A DNA stretch of 64,000 nt from Antarcticimicrobium luteum (lineage in GTDB: Bacteria > Pseudomonadota > Alphaproteobacteria > Rhodobacterales > Rhodobacteraceae): positions 124,001 to 188,000 of the forward strand of contig NZ_SMUV01000073.1 in assembly GCF_004358185.1 (NCBI RefSeq). Direction: 5' to 3'. This document shows, piece after piece, positions 51,205-61,825 of the stretch. Both the position numbers and the translations under genes were made by a program. A model generated the notes under the pieces. The model did no database searches. It was not told where the DNA came from and worked only from the letters and a program-made list of their open reading frames with translations. Each line of letters opens with the position of its first letter. Position 1 is the stretch's first letter.

Positions 51205-54159
51205 ATGACCGAGCATTCCCCCAACGACCAGTTCCACGCCTCCTCCTTCATGCAGGGGGCAAATGCCGAGTATCTCGAACAGCTCTACGCCCGCTACGCC
51301 AGCGATCCGGCCGCGGTGGATGCCGCCTGGGCCGAGTTCTTTCGTCAGCTGGGCGATGCCGAACTGGACGTAAAGGCCGAGGCACAGGGCGCCTCCTGGG
51401 CGCGCGCCGACTGGCCGCCCGCCCCGAACGACGATCTCACCGGCGCGCTGACCGGCGAATGGCCGGCGGACGAGTCAAAGGCCGCGGGCAAGAAGATCGC
51501 CGACAAGGCGAAAGAGGCCGGCGTTCCGGTCAGTGACGACGCCATCAAACGCGCCGTGCTGGATTCGATCCGCGCGCTGATGCTGATCCGCGCCTACCGC
51601 ATCCGCGGCCATCTGGTCGCCGATCTCGATCCGCTGGGCATGCGCGCCAACGCCCCGCACCCCGAGCTGGATCCGCGCACCTATGGCTTCACCGAGGCCG
51701 ACATGGACCGGCCGATCTTCATCGACAACGTGCTGGGGCTTCAGGTCGCCTCCATGCGTGAAATCGTCGACATCGTGAAACGGACCTACTGCGGCACCTT
51801 CGCGCTGCAATACATGCACATCTCCAACCCCGAAGAGGCCGCCTGGCTCAAGGAGCGGATCGAAGGCTTCGGCAAAGAGGTGAAATTCACCCGCGAGGGG
51901 CGCAAGGCGATCCTCAACAAGATGGTCGAGGCCGAGGGCTTCGAGAAATTCCTCCACGTCAAATACATGGGCACCAAGCGGTTCGGCCTCGACGGCGGCG
52001 AGGCGCTGATCCCGGCGATGGAGCAGATCATCAAGCGTGGCGGCGCCCTCGGCGTCAAGGAAATCGTCATCGGCATGCCGCACCGGGGCCGGCTCAACGT
52101 GCTGGCCAACGTGATGGCGAAACCCTATCGCGCCATCTTCAACGAATTTCAGGGCGGCAGCTTCAAACCCGAGGACGTGGACGGATCCGGCGACGTGAAA
52201 TACCACCTCGGCGCCTCCTCCGACCGCGAATTCGACGGCAACAAGGTGCACCTGTCGCTCACCGCAAACCCCTCGCACCTCGAGGCGGTGAACCCCGTCG
52301 TGCTGGGCAAGGCCCGCGCCAAACAGGACCAGCTCGGCGATACCGACCGCACCCAGGTTCTGCCGGTGCTGCTGCACGGCGACGCCGCCTTTGCCGGCCA
52401 GGGCGTCGTGGCCGAGGGCTTCGGCCTCTCCGGCCTGCGCGGCCACCGCACGGGGGGCACCATGCATATCGTGGTGAACAACCAGATCGGCTTCACCACC
52501 GCGCCGCATTTCTCGCGCTCCTCGCCCTATCCCACCGACCTCGCGCTGATGGTCGAGGCGCCGATCTTCCACGTCAACGGCGACGACCCCGAGGCGGTGG
52601 TCCACGCCGCCAAGGTCGCCACCGAGTTCCGCCAGAAATTCCACAAGGACGTGGTCATCGACATCTTCTGCTATCGCCGCTTCGGCCATAACGAAGGCGA
52701 CGAGCCGATGTTCACCAACCCGGTGATGTACAAGCGGATCAAGACCCACAAGACCACGCTCAGCCTCTATACCGAGACGCTGGTGCGGGACGGGCTGATC
52801 CCCGAGGGCGAGATCGAGGACATGAAGGCCGCGTTCCAGGCCCACCTGAACGAGGAGTTCGAGGCCGGCAAGGACTACAAGCCGAACAAGGCCGACTGGC
52901 TGGACGGGCGCTGGTCGCACCTGAACCGCGAGGGCGAGGAATACGTGCGCGGCGAAACCGCCATCGCCCCCGAGACCATGGAACAGATCGGCCGCGCGCT
53001 GACCTCGGTGCCGGAGGGTTTCGCGCTGCACCGCACCGTCGGCCGCCTGCTCGAGTCCAAGAAAGAGATGTTCGACAGCGGCGCGGGCTTCGACTGGGCC
53101 ACCGGCGAGGCGCTGGCCTTCGGCTCGCTGCTGACGGAAGGGTATCCGGTCCGCCTTTCCGGTCAGGACAGCACCCGCGGCACCTTCTCCCAGCGTCACT
53201 CCGGCCTGATCAGCCAGGAGACCGAAGAGCGTTACTACCCGCTCAACAACATCCGCGCCGGTCAGGCCCAGTACGATGTCATCGACTCGATGCTGTCGGA
53301 ATACGCGGTGCTCGGGTTCGAATACGGCTACTCGCTGGCCGAACCCAACGCGCTGACCCTGTGGGAGGCCCAGTTCGGCGATTTCGCCAACGGCGCCCAG
53401 ATCATGTTCGACCAGTTCATCAGCTCGGGCGAAAGCAAATGGCTGCGCATGTCCGGCCTTGTCTGCCTGCTGCCGCACGGCTTCGAGGGACAGGGCCCCG
53501 AACACAGCTCGGCGCGGCTGGAACGCTTCCTGCAGATGTGCGGCCAGGACAACTGGATCGTCGCCAACTGCACCACCCCGGCCAACTACTTCCACATCCT
53601 GCGCCGGCAGTTGCACCGCAGCTTCCGCAAACCGCTGATCCTGATGACCCCGAAATCGCTGCTGCGCCACAAGTTGGCGGTCAGCCGCACCGAGGATTTC
53701 ACAACCGGGTCCAGCTTTCACCGTGTCCTCTGGGACGATGCGGAACAGGGCAACTCGGACACCAAACTGGTGGCCGATGACAAGATCCGCCGCGTCGTGC
53801 TGTGCTCGGGCAAGGTCTATTACGACCTGCTCGAGGAACGCGACGCGCGCGGCATCGACGATGTCTATCTGCTGCGGATCGAACAGTTCTATCCGTTCCC
53901 GGCGATCAGCCTTGTCAAGGAACTGGAACGCTTCAAGACCGCCGAGATGGTCTGGTGCCAGGAAGAACCCAAGAATCAGGGCGCCTGGACCTTCCTCGAA
54001 CCCAACATCGAATGGGCGCTGACCCGCATCGGGGCCAAGCATCAACGGCCGCGTTACGTCGGCCGCGCCACATCCGCCTCGCCCGCCACGGGCCTGGCCA
54101 GCCAACACAAAGCCCAACAACAGGCGCTCGTGAACGAAGCGCTGACGATCGAAGGATAA
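51205..54159 (+). CDS. sucA: 2-oxoglutarate dehydrogenase E1 component
   Basis: 984 residues, a normal SucA length. It is the thiamine-diphosphate-dependent decarboxylase of the 2-oxoglutarate dehydrogenase complex. The N-terminal segment (GANAEYLEQLYARYASDPAA) matches the E2-interacting N-terminal region of OdhA/SucA. The thiamine core shows GMPHRGRLNVLANVM, GDAAFAGQGVVAEGF and RRFGHNEGDEP. The start at ATG 51205 follows AGAGG by seven bases; upstream in-frame sequence is GC-rich non-coding. sucB begins 6 bp after its stop. Confidence 0.97.
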   Translation: MTEHSPNDQFHASSFMQGANAEYLEQLYARYASDPAAVDAAWAEFFRQLGDAELDVKAEAQGASWARADWPPAPNDDLTGALTGEWPADESKAAGKKIADKAKEAGVPVSDDAIKRAVLDSIRALMLIRAYRIRGHLVADLDPLGMRANAPHPELDPRTYGFTEADMDRPIFIDNVLGLQVASMREIVDIVKRTYCGTFALQYMHISNPEEAAWLKERIEGFGKEVKFTREGRKAILNKMVEAEGFEKFLHVKYMGTKRFGLDGGEALIPAMEQIIKRGGALGVKEIVIGMPHRGRLNVLANVMAKPYRAIFNEFQGGSFKPEDVDGSGDVKYHLGASSDREFDGNKVHLSLTANPSHLEAVNPVVLGKARAKQDQLGDTDRTQVLPVLLHGDAAFAGQGVVAEGFGLSGLRGHRTGGTMHIVVNNQIGFTTAPHFSRSSPYPTDLALMVEAPIFHVNGDDPEAVVHAAKVATEFRQKFHKDVVIDIFCYRRFGHNEGDEPMFTNPVMYKRIKTHKTTLSLYTETLVRDGLIPEGEIEDMKAAFQAHLNEEFEAGKDYKPNKADWLDGRWSHLNREGEEYVRGETAIAPETMEQIGRALTSVPEGFALHRTVGRLLESKKEMFDSGAGFDWATGEALAFGSLLTEGYPVRLSGQDSTRGTFSQRHSGLISQETEERYYPLNNIRAGQAQYDVIDSMLSEYAVLGFEYGYSLAEPNALTLWEAQFGDFANGAQIMFDQFISSGESKWLRMSGLVCLLPHGFEGQGPEHSSARLERFLQMCGQDNWIVANCTTPANYFHILRRQLHRSFRKPLILMTPKSLLRHKLAVSRTEDFTTGSSFHRVLWDDAEQGNSDTKLVADDKIRRVVLCSGKVYYDLLEERDARGIDDVYLLRIEQFYPFPAISLVKELERFKTAEMVWCQEEPKNQGAWTFLEPNIEWALTRIGAKHQRPRYVGRATSASPATGLASQHKAQQQALVNEALTIEG

Positions 54160-54165
54160 CGGAAC

Positions 54166-55677
<1,512 letters not shown>

Positions 55678-55780
55678 GATAACAGGCCGGGTCTGGACCC
55701 GGCCTGTGAACCGAGCTTAGGAGGCGGCATGCCTTGCCAGGACCGACAGAGGGCAGAGTCCGACCGCAGGGTGGGTGCGA

Positions 55781-55833
55781 AGCGCCCGCCCATGGCGGGC
55801 GGTCGGGCGCTGCCCGTGACGCAAGCGTCACGG
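55781..55833. repeat. Extragenic palindromic element (two alternative hairpins plus a third)
   Basis: CGCCCGCC/GGCGGGCG (55783-55801) competes with an outer AGCGCCCG/CGGGCGCT (55781-55811), and CCGTGACGC/GCGTCACGG (55814-55833) follows. GC-rich palindrome clusters of this kind are often dispersed repeats in Rhodobacterales genomes; copy number elsewhere is unknown from this window. Confidence 0.45.
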
Positions 55834-55957
55834 ACAAAGACCTCGCGCCGACGGTCCCGAATTTGCCTCCAAGACGCACACATCTGCCGAACTGTACAAA
55901 ACCGGGCGAAAACTCCCCAAACCGGCAAATCAGCCGCTTGAACGCCCCCCTGAAAAC

Positions 55958-55982
55958 GTACGGAACGCGCCCCTTTCCGTAC
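55958..55982. promoter_or_regulatory. Inverted repeat GTACGGAA-N9-TTCCGTAC upstream of lpd
   Basis: An 8-bp perfect inverted repeat with a 9-bp centre, 23 bp upstream of the lpd start. The position suits a repressor site or an RNA hairpin in the lpd leader. Confidence 0.5.
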
Positions 55983-56004
55983 AAATGACGACAGGAGACC
56001 AAAG

Positions 56005-57393
56005 ATGGCAAACTATGACGTGATCATCATCGGCGGCGGCCCCGGCGGCTATGTCTGCGCGATCCGCTGCGCCCAGCTGGGCCTGAAAACCGCCTGCATC
56101 GAGGGGCGCGGCGCGCTCGGCGGCACCTGCCTGAACGTGGGCTGCATGCCCTCCAAGGCGCTGCTGCACGCCAGCCACCAGCTGCACGAGGCCGAGACCA
56201 ACTTTGCCAAGATGGGCCTCAAGGGAAAATCCCCCAGCGTCGACTGGAAACAGATGCTCGCCTATAAGGACGAGGTCGTCGAGGGCAACACCAAGGGCAT
56301 CGAATTCCTGTTCAAAAAGAACAAGGTAGACTGGATTCAGGGCTGGGGAACCATCCCCGGGGCCGGCAAGGTCAAGGTCGGCGACGAGGTGCACGAGGCG
56401 AAGAATATCATCATCGCCACCGGGTCTGAGCCCGCCTCGCTCCCCGGCGTCGAGGTGGACGAAAACGTCGTCGTCACCTCCACCGGCGCGCTTGAGCTGA
56501 ACAAGATTCCGAAGAAACTGGTGGTGATCGGCGCCGGCGTGATCGGCCTGGAACTGGGCAGCGTCTACAGCCGCCTCGGCGCGGAGGTGACGGTGATCGA
56601 ATATCTCGACGTCGTCACCCCCGGGATGGACGGTGAGGTTCAAAAAACCTTCCAGAGAATCCTTAAAAAGCAGGGGCTTAACTTCATCATGGGCGCCGCG
56701 GTGCAAAAGACCGAAGCGACCAAGACCAAGGCCAAGGTCACCTATAAACTGCGCAAGGACGACAGCGAACACACCATCGACGCCGACACCGTCCTCGTCG
56801 CCACCGGCCGCAAACCCTATACCGACGGGCTCGGCCTCGACGCCCTCGGGGTCGAGATGACCAAGCGCGGCCAGATCAACGTCGGCGCCGACTGGCAGAC
56901 CAACGTTCCCGGCATCTATGCCATCGGCGATGTCATCGAGGGCCCGATGCTGGCGCATAAGGCCGAGGACGAAGGCATGGCGGTGGCCGAGCAGGTGGCA
57001 GGCAAGCATGGGCATGTGAATTATGGCGTGATCCCCGGCGTGATCTACACCGCCCCCGAGGTTGCCAATGTGGGCGCGACCGAAGAAATCCTGAAGGAAC
57101 AAGGCCATAACTACAAGGTCGGCAAGTTCATGTTCATGGGCAACGGGCGCGCCAAGGCCAATTTCGCCGCCGAGGGTTTCGTCAAGATCCTCGCCGACAA
57201 GGACACCGACCGCATCCTCGGCGCCCATATCATCGGCCCGGCGGCGGGCGATCTGATCCACGAGATCTGCGTCGCCATGGAGTTCGGCGCCTCGGCCGAG
57301 GATCTGGCCCTGACCTGCCACGCCCATCCGACCTATTCCGAAGCCGTGCGCGAGGCCGCGCTGGCCTGCGGCGACGGGCCAATTCATTCCTGA
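56005..57393 (+). CDS. lpd: Dihydrolipoyl dehydrogenase (E3)
   Basis: 462 residues, typical length. The FAD motif [15 protein letters not shown] and redox-active disulfide [15 protein letters not shown] (C42-C47) are intact. The NAD-binding motif is [19 protein letters not shown]. The C-terminal catalytic pair lies in [11 protein letters not shown]. It reoxidises dihydrolipoamide for the 2-oxoglutarate dehydrogenase complex and can also serve pyruvate and branched-chain complexes. The ATG follows ACAGGAGACC. It lies downstream of sucB but is separated by 327 bp containing hairpins and an operator-like repeat, so it may be independently regulated. Confidence 0.97.
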   Translation: MANYDVIIIGGGPGGYVCAIRCAQLGLKTACIEGRGALGGTCLNVGCMPSKALLHASHQLHEAETNFAKMGLKGKSPSVDWKQMLAYKDEVVEGNTKGIEFLFKKNKVDWIQGWGTIPGAGKVKVGDEVHEAKNIIIATGSEPASLPGVEVDENVVVTSTGALELNKIPKKLVVIGAGVIGLELGSVYSRLGAEVTVIEYLDVVTPGMDGEVQKTFQRILKKQGLNFIMGAAVQKTEATKTKAKVTYKLRKDDSEHTIDADTVLVATGRKPYTDGLGLDALGVEMTKRGQINVGADWQTNVPGIYAIGDVIEGPMLAHKAEDEGMAVAEQVAGKHGHVNYGVIPGVIYTAPEVANVGATEEILKEQGHNYKVGKFMFMGNGRAKANFAAEGFVKILADKDTDRILGAHIIGPAAGDLIHEICVAMEFGASAEDLALTCHAHPTYSEAVREAALACGDGPIHS

Positions 57394-57499
57394 GCGCTGG
57401 TCGCGGCGGCCCGCCCCCATCGTGCTGCCGCGACGTTCCTACGCTGCCGACTTGACGACTTCGCGGCCCGTCTGCACCGTCCGCGCGAAGGGGTGCAAC

Positions 57500-58309
57500 A
57501 TGACCGGATTCGACCTGACCGCCTATCTCGACCGTCTCGGGCTGAACCCGGTCCCGGTCACCGCGCGGGGCCTGCGCGATCTGCAATCGGCGCAGTTGCG
57601 CGCCCTGCCGTTCGAGGACATCGACCCCTTTCTCGGTCGTCTGCCCGGTCTCGACATGACCGCAATCTTCGACAAGATCGTTATCCGGGGACGCGGCGGG
57701 TATTGCTTTGAACTCAATGCCTTGCTGGGTGCTGCGCTCAAGGCGCTGGGGTTCGCCCCGCGCCTCTGTCTGGCCCGTGTACGCAAGGGCGCCGCCGAGG
57801 GCGGGCCGCGCAGCCATCTGGCGTTGCAGGTCCAGCTGCCGGAGGGGATTTTTCTGGCCGATGCCGGCTATGGCGGGCCGGGCGCGTTGATCCCACTGCG
57901 GCTGGACACCGACACCGAACAAGTCGCCCCCAACGGCACCTATCGCCTTTGGCACGACGAAAGAACCGGCGAGCGCGTCGTCGACAAGCACACCAAGGCG
58001 GGCTGGTTTCCCCTCTACGGCTTCGACGACGCCCATGTCGGCGCGGCGGATATCGAGGCGGCGAATTACCTCTGCGCCACCTGGGCCGGCATGCCCTTTC
58101 GCGACAACCTGATGCTGGCGGGCTTTGACGGCGACACAAGGATCGGCGTCTTCAACCGGGCGGTCACGCGCGAGGGGCCGGAGGGAACGTCGAAATCGGA
58201 GATCGCCGATTTCGACGGTCTCGCGCAACTTATCACCGGGGATCTGGGGCTGCGGATGGACGACGCCACCCTGCGGCAGGTCTGGTCGCGGCTCGGGGGC
58301 GAAACCTGA
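57500..58309 (+). CDS. nat: Arylamine N-acetyltransferase
   Basis: 269 residues, typical NAT length. It acetylates arylamines or hydrazines from acetyl-CoA. The catalytic triad is readable: Cys69 in RGRGGYCFELNAL, His106 in RSHLALQVQLP and Asp121 in LADAGYGGPG. The start at ATG 57500 (MTGFDLTAYLDRLG) is used; upstream in-frame sequence lacks similarity. The physiological role in bacteria without known drug targets is unclear; some relatives act on secondary metabolites. Confidence 0.9.
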   Translation: MTGFDLTAYLDRLGLNPVPVTARGLRDLQSAQLRALPFEDIDPFLGRLPGLDMTAIFDKIVIRGRGGYCFELNALLGAALKALGFAPRLCLARVRKGAAEGGPRSHLALQVQLPEGIFLADAGYGGPGALIPLRLDTDTEQVAPNGTYRLWHDERTGERVVDKHTKAGWFPLYGFDDAHVGAADIEAANYLCATWAGMPFRDNLMLAGFDGDTRIGVFNRAVTREGPEGTSKSEIADFDGLAQLITGDLGLRMDDATLRQVWSRLGGET

Positions 58310-58375
58310 CGCGGGAGCTGGCGTTTCGGGTATGGGCCCATTTGCGGTAGACTGCCCGCGAAAAGGAGGCCCCCC

Positions 58376-58747
58376 ATGTCCCGGCAACAGGCGGTCTGGT
58401 TGCTCTTCTCTCTCTGGGCCGCGCGCTATGCACTGTCCGTCTGGCAGTTTCTCACGCTGCCGCCCACCGGCGACAGCTTCGTTCGCGGGATGAACCGGGT
58501 GCTGGCCCTGCTCGGATGGCAGGCGGCGGCAGCCGGTGTCGCGCTGGCCCTGTGGCTGACCGGACGCGGGATCCAGGCGGACGCGGCGACGCGCTGGCTC
58601 AGCCGGGTGCCGGTGCTGCTTGCGCTGGCGCTGGCCGTAGGTCTGGCGATGCTGCTGCTCTGGGCCCGGCTGCGCGATCCGGTGCCAGAGGATGCCCCCA
58701 CAACCGCCAGACCCGCGCCGGTGACGCATCCCGTGACCAGGGATTAA
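58376..58747 (+). CDS. Small hypothetical membrane protein
   Basis: 123 residues with about three hydrophobic helices (AVWLLFSLWAARYALSVWQFL; WQAAAAGVALALWLTGRG; PVLLALALAVGLAMLLLWA). The C-terminal tail is Pro/Thr-rich. The ATG is preceded by an excellent AAAAGGAGG site, which supports translation. I do not recognise a family. It lies 66 bp after nat and converges on the PNPOx-like gene. Confidence 0.65.
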   Translation: MSRQQAVWLLFSLWAARYALSVWQFLTLPPTGDSFVRGMNRVLALLGWQAAAAGVALALWLTGRGIQADAATRWLSRVPVLLALALAVGLAMLLLWARLRDPVPEDAPTTARPAPVTHPVTRD

Positions 58748-58751
58748 CCCC

Positions 58752-59357
58752 TTACCACATCGTCCTGGCCGCCCGCGCGCCCCAGGCGTCGTCATAGGGT
58801 TTGCCGCCCTCTTCGCCGTCGGTCATCTCGGCCAGGATCGCCCCCACGCTGGGCAGACCGGCGGTTTCGTCGCCGCGCGTCCAGGTGCCGGCCCGCATCA
58901 GGGCACGGGCGCATTGGGCATAGATCTCGTCGATGGCGATCACGATCACGGTGGCGGGCTGGCGGCCGCCCTTGTCGAACCGCGCCCGCATCCCCGCATC
59001 GGTGGTCACCCGCGCGGCGCCGTTCACCCGCACAACGGTGTTGGAGCCGGGCACGAAGAACATCAGCGACACGCGCGGATCGCGCACGATATTGCGCAAG
59101 GAGTCCAGCCGGTTGTTGCCGCGCCAGTCGGGCATCGCCAGCGTTCCGGGGTCAAGCTCCTGCACCACCGGGCCATCGTCGCCGCGCGGGCTGCCGTCGG
59201 TGCCCTCGGGCCCGACGGTGGTGAGGACACAGAGCCGCGAGGCCATGATCCAGCGGCGGTAGAGCGGCGTCATCCGCCGCGCCACCTTGCGCAGGGCCGC
59301 CGAGGGAGGCGTGCCGTAAAGCGCCTCCAGCCCCTCGATGCTGTCGATATACCGCAC
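58752..59357 (-). CDS. Pyridoxamine 5'-phosphate oxidase-like FMN-binding protein
   Basis: 201 residues of the PNPOx-like split-barrel family, similar to the PPOX_FMN (DR_2398/MSMEG-type) group. Recognisable segments are SRLCVLTTVGPEGTDGSPRGD, DWRGNNRLDSLRNIVRDPRVSL and the N-terminal EGLEALYGTPPSAALRKV. The G-N-N-R-L-D segment and following R-D-P-R fit FMN-phosphate binding. The natural substrate is unknown. It is encoded 3 bp after the acyltransferase gene and on the same strand. Confidence 0.85.
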   Translation of the reverse strand: MRYIDSIEGLEALYGTPPSAALRKVARRMTPLYRRWIMASRLCVLTTVGPEGTDGSPRGDDGPVVQELDPGTLAMPDWRGNNRLDSLRNIVRDPRVSLMFFVPGSNTVVRVNGAARVTTDAGMRARFDKGGRQPATVIVIAIDEIYAQCARALMRAGTWTRGDETAGLPSVGAILAEMTDGEEGGKPYDDAWGARAARTMW

Positions 59358-59360
59358 GCC

Positions 59361-60074
59361 TTAGCCTCCCTGAGCCTCCCGCATCAGATCGTCCGAGCGG
59401 GTCTCGATCGCCTCTTCCAGCCGCGCCATGAATTCGGCGCGCTCTGTGCCCGGCCCGATCGTGTCGAGGAATTCCACCACCCCGGTGCCGGGCTTGCGCA
59501 GGATGCCGGTGCGCGGCCAGAACAGCCCCACGTTGGTGGCCACCGGCACGCAAGGGTATCCGGTGCCCTCATAGAGCACCGCCGGCCCGACCTTGTAGGG
59601 TTTGTAGTCGCCCGGCGCGACGCGGGTGCCCTGAGGATAGATCACCAGTTGCCCGGGTTCGTCGAACTCCGCCGCCACATCCTTGACCATCCTTGCGATC
59701 GCTCCGCCGCGCTTGCCGCGATCGACCGGGATACAGCCGAGCCGCTTGGCATAGAGCCCGATGAAAGGGGTCCAGAGCAGTTCGCGCTTCATGATGAATT
59801 TGGGATGCGGCAATGCTTTGAAAATCACCAAAATGTCAAAGAACGACTGGTGTTTGGCCGCGATCATCACCTCGCCGGTGGGCACGGTGCCGCGCACCTC
59901 GGACTTCAGACCGATCATCCAGCGGGCCGACCACAGCGCATAGCGCGCATAAAGCTTGCAGGCGACCAGCGCGCCGCGTTTGGACAGGATCGCCCAAGGA
60001 GTGAAGGAGATCCCCAGCACCGCCATGGCGAGATAGACCTGGATCACATAGACAAGCGAACGCAGGTATTGCAT
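59361..60074 (-). CDS. plsC: 1-acyl-sn-glycerol-3-phosphate acyltransferase (PlsC-like)
   Basis: 237 residues with an N-terminal membrane segment (LRSLVYVIQVYLAMAVLG) and PlsC acyltransferase motifs. Motif I reads AKHQSFFDIL, a H-x4-D motif with H and D in KHQSFFD. The later motifs are FIPVDRGKRGGAI-like (present as GCIPVDRGKRGGA) and IYPQGTRVAPGD, in which FPEGTR is altered to YPQGTR. It makes phosphatidic acid from lysophosphatidic acid. The ATG overlaps the ftsX stop by one base, so it is co-translated with ftsEX. Confidence 0.92.
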   Translation of the reverse strand: MQYLRSLVYVIQVYLAMAVLGISFTPWAILSKRGALVACKLYARYALWSARWMIGLKSEVRGTVPTGEVMIAAKHQSFFDILVIFKALPHPKFIMKRELLWTPFIGLYAKRLGCIPVDRGKRGGAIARMVKDVAAEFDEPGQLVIYPQGTRVAPGDYKPYKVGPAVLYEGTGYPCVPVATNVGLFWPRTGILRKPGTGVVEFLDTIGPGTERAEFMARLEEAIETRSDDLMREAQGG

Positions 60075-60973
60075 CAACTCAGCTCCTTCAATCGGCGGCG
60101 GGCGGCGAACCATGTCGCGGCAAAGGCCACCAGCGCACCCAGCACCGGGATCAGCAGCGGCCAAAGCCAGCCCAGCCCGCGAAAGCCCAGACCGGTGAGA
60201 AAGCCGCCCTCGTCCGAGGCCTCGGGCAGCAGCAGCACGCCGCCCAGCCCCAGCGCGACGCCGATACCGGCGCCGATCAACGCCCGCAGGGTAAAGCGGC
60301 GCACGAAGGCCCCGGCGATATAGCTGTCGCGCGCGCCCACCAGCCGCAGCACCTCGATCACTTGCGCATTGGCCGCCAGCGCCGCATTGGCCGCCAGCGT
60401 GATCATCGCCGCCATCGCCCCGCCGATCAGCAGGACCGAGATCCAGCCCAGGCGGCGCAGGCTGTTGGCGGCTTCGACCAGCGGTTTACGCCAACGGGTA
60501 TGATCGTCCAGCACCGCGCCCGGCACCTCGGCCGCCAGCCGCAGGCGCAGACCGGCGGCATCATAGCCCAGCTCGTCTTCCATCACCTCGATCAGCTGCG
60601 GCACCGGCAGCGCCGCGAGGTCCAGCCCCGGCCCGAACCAGGGCGCCAGCAGCGCCGCCTGCTCTTCCTGACTGAGCGCGCGGGCGCGGGCCACGCCGGG
60701 GGTCTGGCGCAGGACGCGCAGCGCCGCGTCGGTCTGGGCCGCGACCTGATCCTCCGGCGCGGTGATGCGCAGCGTGGCGCTGCGCGCCAGCTCGCTCGCC
60801 CAGCGCTCGGCCAGCCGGCCCGAGGCCAGCGACAGCGCCAGCGCAAAGACCGCAAGAAAGGCCATCGCGCCGGAAGCGAACAGCGTAAGCTGGGCGGTAA
60901 AGCCGCTGGGCGGCACCACCCGGTCGGCCTGTGCGTCGCCGATCAGCACATTGCGCAACATGCCGCTGCTCAC
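60074..60973 (-). CDS. ftsX: Cell division protein FtsX
   Basis: 299 residues if started at the GTG at 60973, which overlaps the ftsE stop (GTGA); an ATG start at 60961 is the alternative. Four transmembrane helices are predicted: one near the N-terminus (LFASGAMAFLAVFALALSLA), then after a periplasmic domain SVLLIGGAMAAMITLAANAAL, and two near the end. FtsX with FtsE forms an ABC-type complex that activates periplasmic amidases during division. The identification follows from fold and context with ftsE. Confidence 0.9.
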   Translation of the reverse strand: MSSGMLRNVLIGDAQADRVVPPSGFTAQLTLFASGAMAFLAVFALALSLASGRLAERWASELARSATLRITAPEDQVAAQTDAALRVLRQTPGVARARALSQEEQAALLAPWFGPGLDLAALPVPQLIEVMEDELGYDAAGLRLRLAAEVPGAVLDDHTRWRKPLVEAANSLRRLGWISVLLIGGAMAAMITLAANAALAANAQVIEVLRLVGARDSYIAGAFVRRFTLRALIGAGIGVALGLGGVLLLPEASDEGGFLTGLGFRGLGWLWPLLIPVLGALVAFAATWFAARRRLKELS

Positions 60974-61647
60974 AGGTCCGCCCCCGCCAATTGCAGCCGC
61001 CGGTTCGAAATGCGCAGCACCCGCGCCTGAACCTGGCTCTTGGCGGCACGGATCAGCGCCAGATCGTGACTGGCGATCAGCACCGTCTTGCCCATCTTGT
61101 TCAACTCCACCAGCAGCGTCAGCAGGCGCATCGACATGTCCCAATCGACATTGCCGGTGGGCTCGTCGGCCAGCACCACGTCGGGCGACAGGATCACCGC
61201 GCGGGCCAGCGCGGCGCGCTGGCGTTCGCCGCCCGACAGCTCCGGCGGACGGGCATCGGCGCGCGCGGTCAGCCCGACCCAGGACATCAACTCCTTCAGA
61301 TTGTCGGATTCCTGCGCCATGTCGCGGCCCGAGACGATCAGCGGCAGCGCGATATTGTCGGCCAGCGGCAGGTGATCGAGAAAGCGGCAGTCCTGATGCA
61401 CCACGCCGATCCGGCGACGCAGCAGCGCCATCTGGTCCCGGTCAAGCCCGCGCATGTCGGCGTCGAAGGCCCGCACCGTGCCCGAAGTGGGGGTGAGCGC
61501 GCCGTAACACAGCTTCAGCAGGGTGGTCTTGCCCGCCCCCGATGGCCCGGTCAGAAAGTGGAAAGAGCCCGGTGCTAGCCTGACGGAGAGATTGCTCAAC
61601 AACTCGCCGCCGCCATAGCTATAGCCGACATCGTCCAGCTCGATCAC
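60970..61647 (-). CDS. ftsE: Cell division ATP-binding protein FtsE
   Basis: 225 residues, GTG start at 61647 (read as MIELDDVGYSYGGG) following AGGGGGCAGGGC. Walker A is GPSGAGKTT at residues 34-42, the signature is ELSGGERQR, and Walker B is VVLADEPTGNVD. FtsE pairs with FtsX in an ABC-type complex that drives peptidoglycan hydrolysis at the septum. The upstream gene, divergent, encodes an MJ0042 zinc-ribbon membrane protein, a common neighbour of ftsE in alphaproteobacteria as I recall it. Confidence 0.95.
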   Translation of the reverse strand: MIELDDVGYSYGGGELLSNLSVRLAPGSFHFLTGPSGAGKTTLLKLCYGALTPTSGTVRAFDADMRGLDRDQMALLRRRIGVVHQDCRFLDHLPLADNIALPLIVSGRDMAQESDNLKELMSWVGLTARADARPPELSGGERQRAALARAVILSPDVVLADEPTGNVDWDMSMRLLTLLVELNKMGKTVLIASHDLALIRAAKSQVQARVLRISNRRLQLAGADL

Positions 61648-61825
61648 GCCCTGCCCCCTGCGGTGGTCACATGGTCTTGTGCCCCAGCCCGGGCTCAGTT
61701 TCAATGGGGTCGGGCGCCTGAGCGGCGCATCGCGGCGAAACGGGCTGGTTTCAACCCTTTCACAGATCGCGGCATCGCCCTATGATCGCCGAAAACCAAT
61801 GGGTTCGCGGGCCAGGAGGGGCAGC

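Larger units (their letters stand above)
55678..56004. other. 327-bp gap between sucB and lpd with palindromes
   Basis: No convincing gene. A perfect 11-bp hairpin (ACAGGCCGGGT/ACCCGGCCTGT, 55682-55707) follows sucB and may be a terminator or processing site. Alternative overlapping hairpins at 55781-55811 and a 9-bp hairpin at 55814-55833 come next, followed by an operator-like repeat at 55958-55982. A frame of about 70 codons starting at ATG 55729 with a good AGGAGG site exists but has odd composition; see rejected items. Confidence 0.7.

Noticed and set aside
50936-51208. Plus-strand frame in the sucD-sucA gap
   Set aside because: Pro/Arg/Ala-rich with no recognisable domain; it overlaps hairpins and the sucA ribosome-binding site.
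55729-55941. Small frame with a good AGGAGG site between sucB and lpd
   Set aside because: The frame runs through several palindromes and is Arg/Ser/Lys-rich with no hydrophobic core or recognisable domain. I treat it as chance, but a real peptide is not excluded.
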